Source of the DNA: Clostridia bacterium | Lineage (GTDB): Bacteria; Bacillota; Clostridia; Christensenellales; UBA1242 | NCBI GenBank assembly: GCA_028702545.1 | Contig: JAQVOQ010000027.1 | Span: 1-13,498 of the forward strand | Direction of reading: 5' to 3' | DNA length: 13,498 nt | Shown here: positions 13,217 to 13,498 of the stretch, piece by piece | Numbering within the stretch: the stretch's first letter is position 1 | Layout: every line of letters starts with the position of its first letter | Notes under the pieces: model-generated | Database searches by the model: none | Told to the model about the DNA's origin: nothing | Seen by the model: only the letters and a program-made list of their open reading frames with translations | Program-made: the position numbers and the translations under genes

Positions 13217-13346
13217 AAAAACGGGCAAATTTTGAAAATTTCTTCGTTACTGTCTCACCACGCAAAACAGTTACTTAGGTCACACTAAGCGCCTGTCTTG
13301 CGTGATAAGCCGAGCCTTGAACTTTCCTAAAATTTACCCGTTTTTT
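13216..13346. terminator. Long compound hairpin after ppdK, terminator fused to a palindromic element (copy 3)
   Basis: The outer stem AAAAAACGGG (13216-13225) pairs with CCCGTTTTTT (13337-13346), ending in T-runs on either strand, so it could terminate in both directions. It continues inward as AAATTTT (13227-13233) with AAAATTT (13329-13335). Inside is a 12-bp stem, 13259-13270 with 13293-13304 (one A.C mismatch), and an apical stem CTTAG (13274-13278) with CTAAG (13285-13289). It is far larger than an ordinary terminator, and its interior shares motifs with the two units upstream of ppdK. Confidence 0.75.
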
Positions 13347-13408
13347 AGTGCACAAATTTACTAAAAACTACGGCGTTTTTTATGGCACTAATTTAGCAAA
13401 CTACTCCG
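13341..13408. repeat. Diverged 35/33-bp tandem direct repeat
   Basis: Units 13341-13375 and 13376-13408 each begin with TTTTTTA and end in AAACTACGGCG or AAACTACTCCG, with related middles (CAAATTTACT and CTAATTTAGC). They differ by two indels and several substitutions. There is no coding sense. The repeat abuts the long hairpin and shares its T-run. Confidence 0.65.
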
Positions 13409-13460
13409 TTTACATTATTTTTAAAGCGATTTTAATGGTTAAATGTTAAAAATAACTACT

Positions 13461-13488
13461 AAAAAAGAGCCAAACGGCTCTTTTTTTT
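13461..13488. terminator. Intrinsic terminator at the window end
   Basis: GAGCC (13467-13471) pairs with GGCTC (13476-13480) around AAAC, flanked by A6 and T8 runs. The symmetry allows termination on both strands. It lies about 250 nt past ppdK, so it is either a backup terminator for ppdK or serves a convergent gene beyond the window. Confidence 0.85.
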
Positions 13489-13498
13489 GTTTTTTTTA

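Overview
This AT-rich window, with every supported gene on the + strand, looks like a chromosomal segment of a low-GC Bacillota bacterium, most likely an uncultured member of class Clostridia. The evidence is the gene content and order (rplU-prp-rpmA; nfeD-floA; yqfC-yqfD-ybeY-era-recO-ppdK), strong Shine-Dalgarno sites, an N-terminally extended L27 paired with the Prp protease, a Clostridium-type 8-oxoguanine glycosylase and PPDK. The YqfC/YqfD pair and a sigma-E-like promoter suggest a spore former, or a descendant of one. The species cannot be named from the sequence alone.

Layout. (1) 1-1128: a promoter, a probable L21 leader RNA, then rplU-prp-rpmA, closed by a strong terminator. obgE, which often follows rpmA, is not here. 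(2) 1140-2041: a base-excision-repair glycosylase whose promoter places the predicted transcription start on the ATG, so the mRNA may be leaderless. (3) 2042-2341: a 300-nt intergenic stretch holding three inverted repeats. (4) 2317-4469: membrane-domain operon nfeD-floA-unknown coiled-coil membrane protein, then a terminator. (5) 4500-6314: a self-contained cassette (AbrB-type regulator, DrrA-like ABC ATPase, ABC-2 permease) with its own promoter, a palindromic operator candidate, and a terminator almost identical to the one just before it. (6) 6324-10182: yqfC-yqfD-ybeY-era-unknown-recO, tightly packed, led by a sigma-E-like promoter. phoH, usual between yqfD and ybeY, is missing. (7) 10180-10549: two tandem copies of a structured repeat. 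(8) 10592-13216: ppdK. (9) 13216-13490: a long hairpin related to the two repeat copies, a diverged 35/33-bp direct repeat, and a last terminator.

How the genes work together. Most are housekeeping: ribosome assembly and maturation (L21, L27 and its processing protease Prp, YbeY, Era), DNA repair (glycosylase, RecO), membrane microdomains (NfeD, FloA), sporulation membrane proteins (YqfC, YqfD) and pyruvate/PEP interconversion (PPDK). The order matches the yqeZ-yqfA-yqfB-yqfC-yqfD-phoH-ybeY-era-recO block known from Bacillus subtilis, with the ABC cassette lying inside it.

The least explained signal is a family of three long imperfect palindromes (about 109-133 nt) on both sides of ppdK. They share short conserved motifs but differ in apical stem sequence, as a structured RNA or a mobile palindromic repeat would. 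In two of the three copies, the mismatches I traced are A.C on + and therefore G.U on -, which hints that the folded molecule is made from the - strand.
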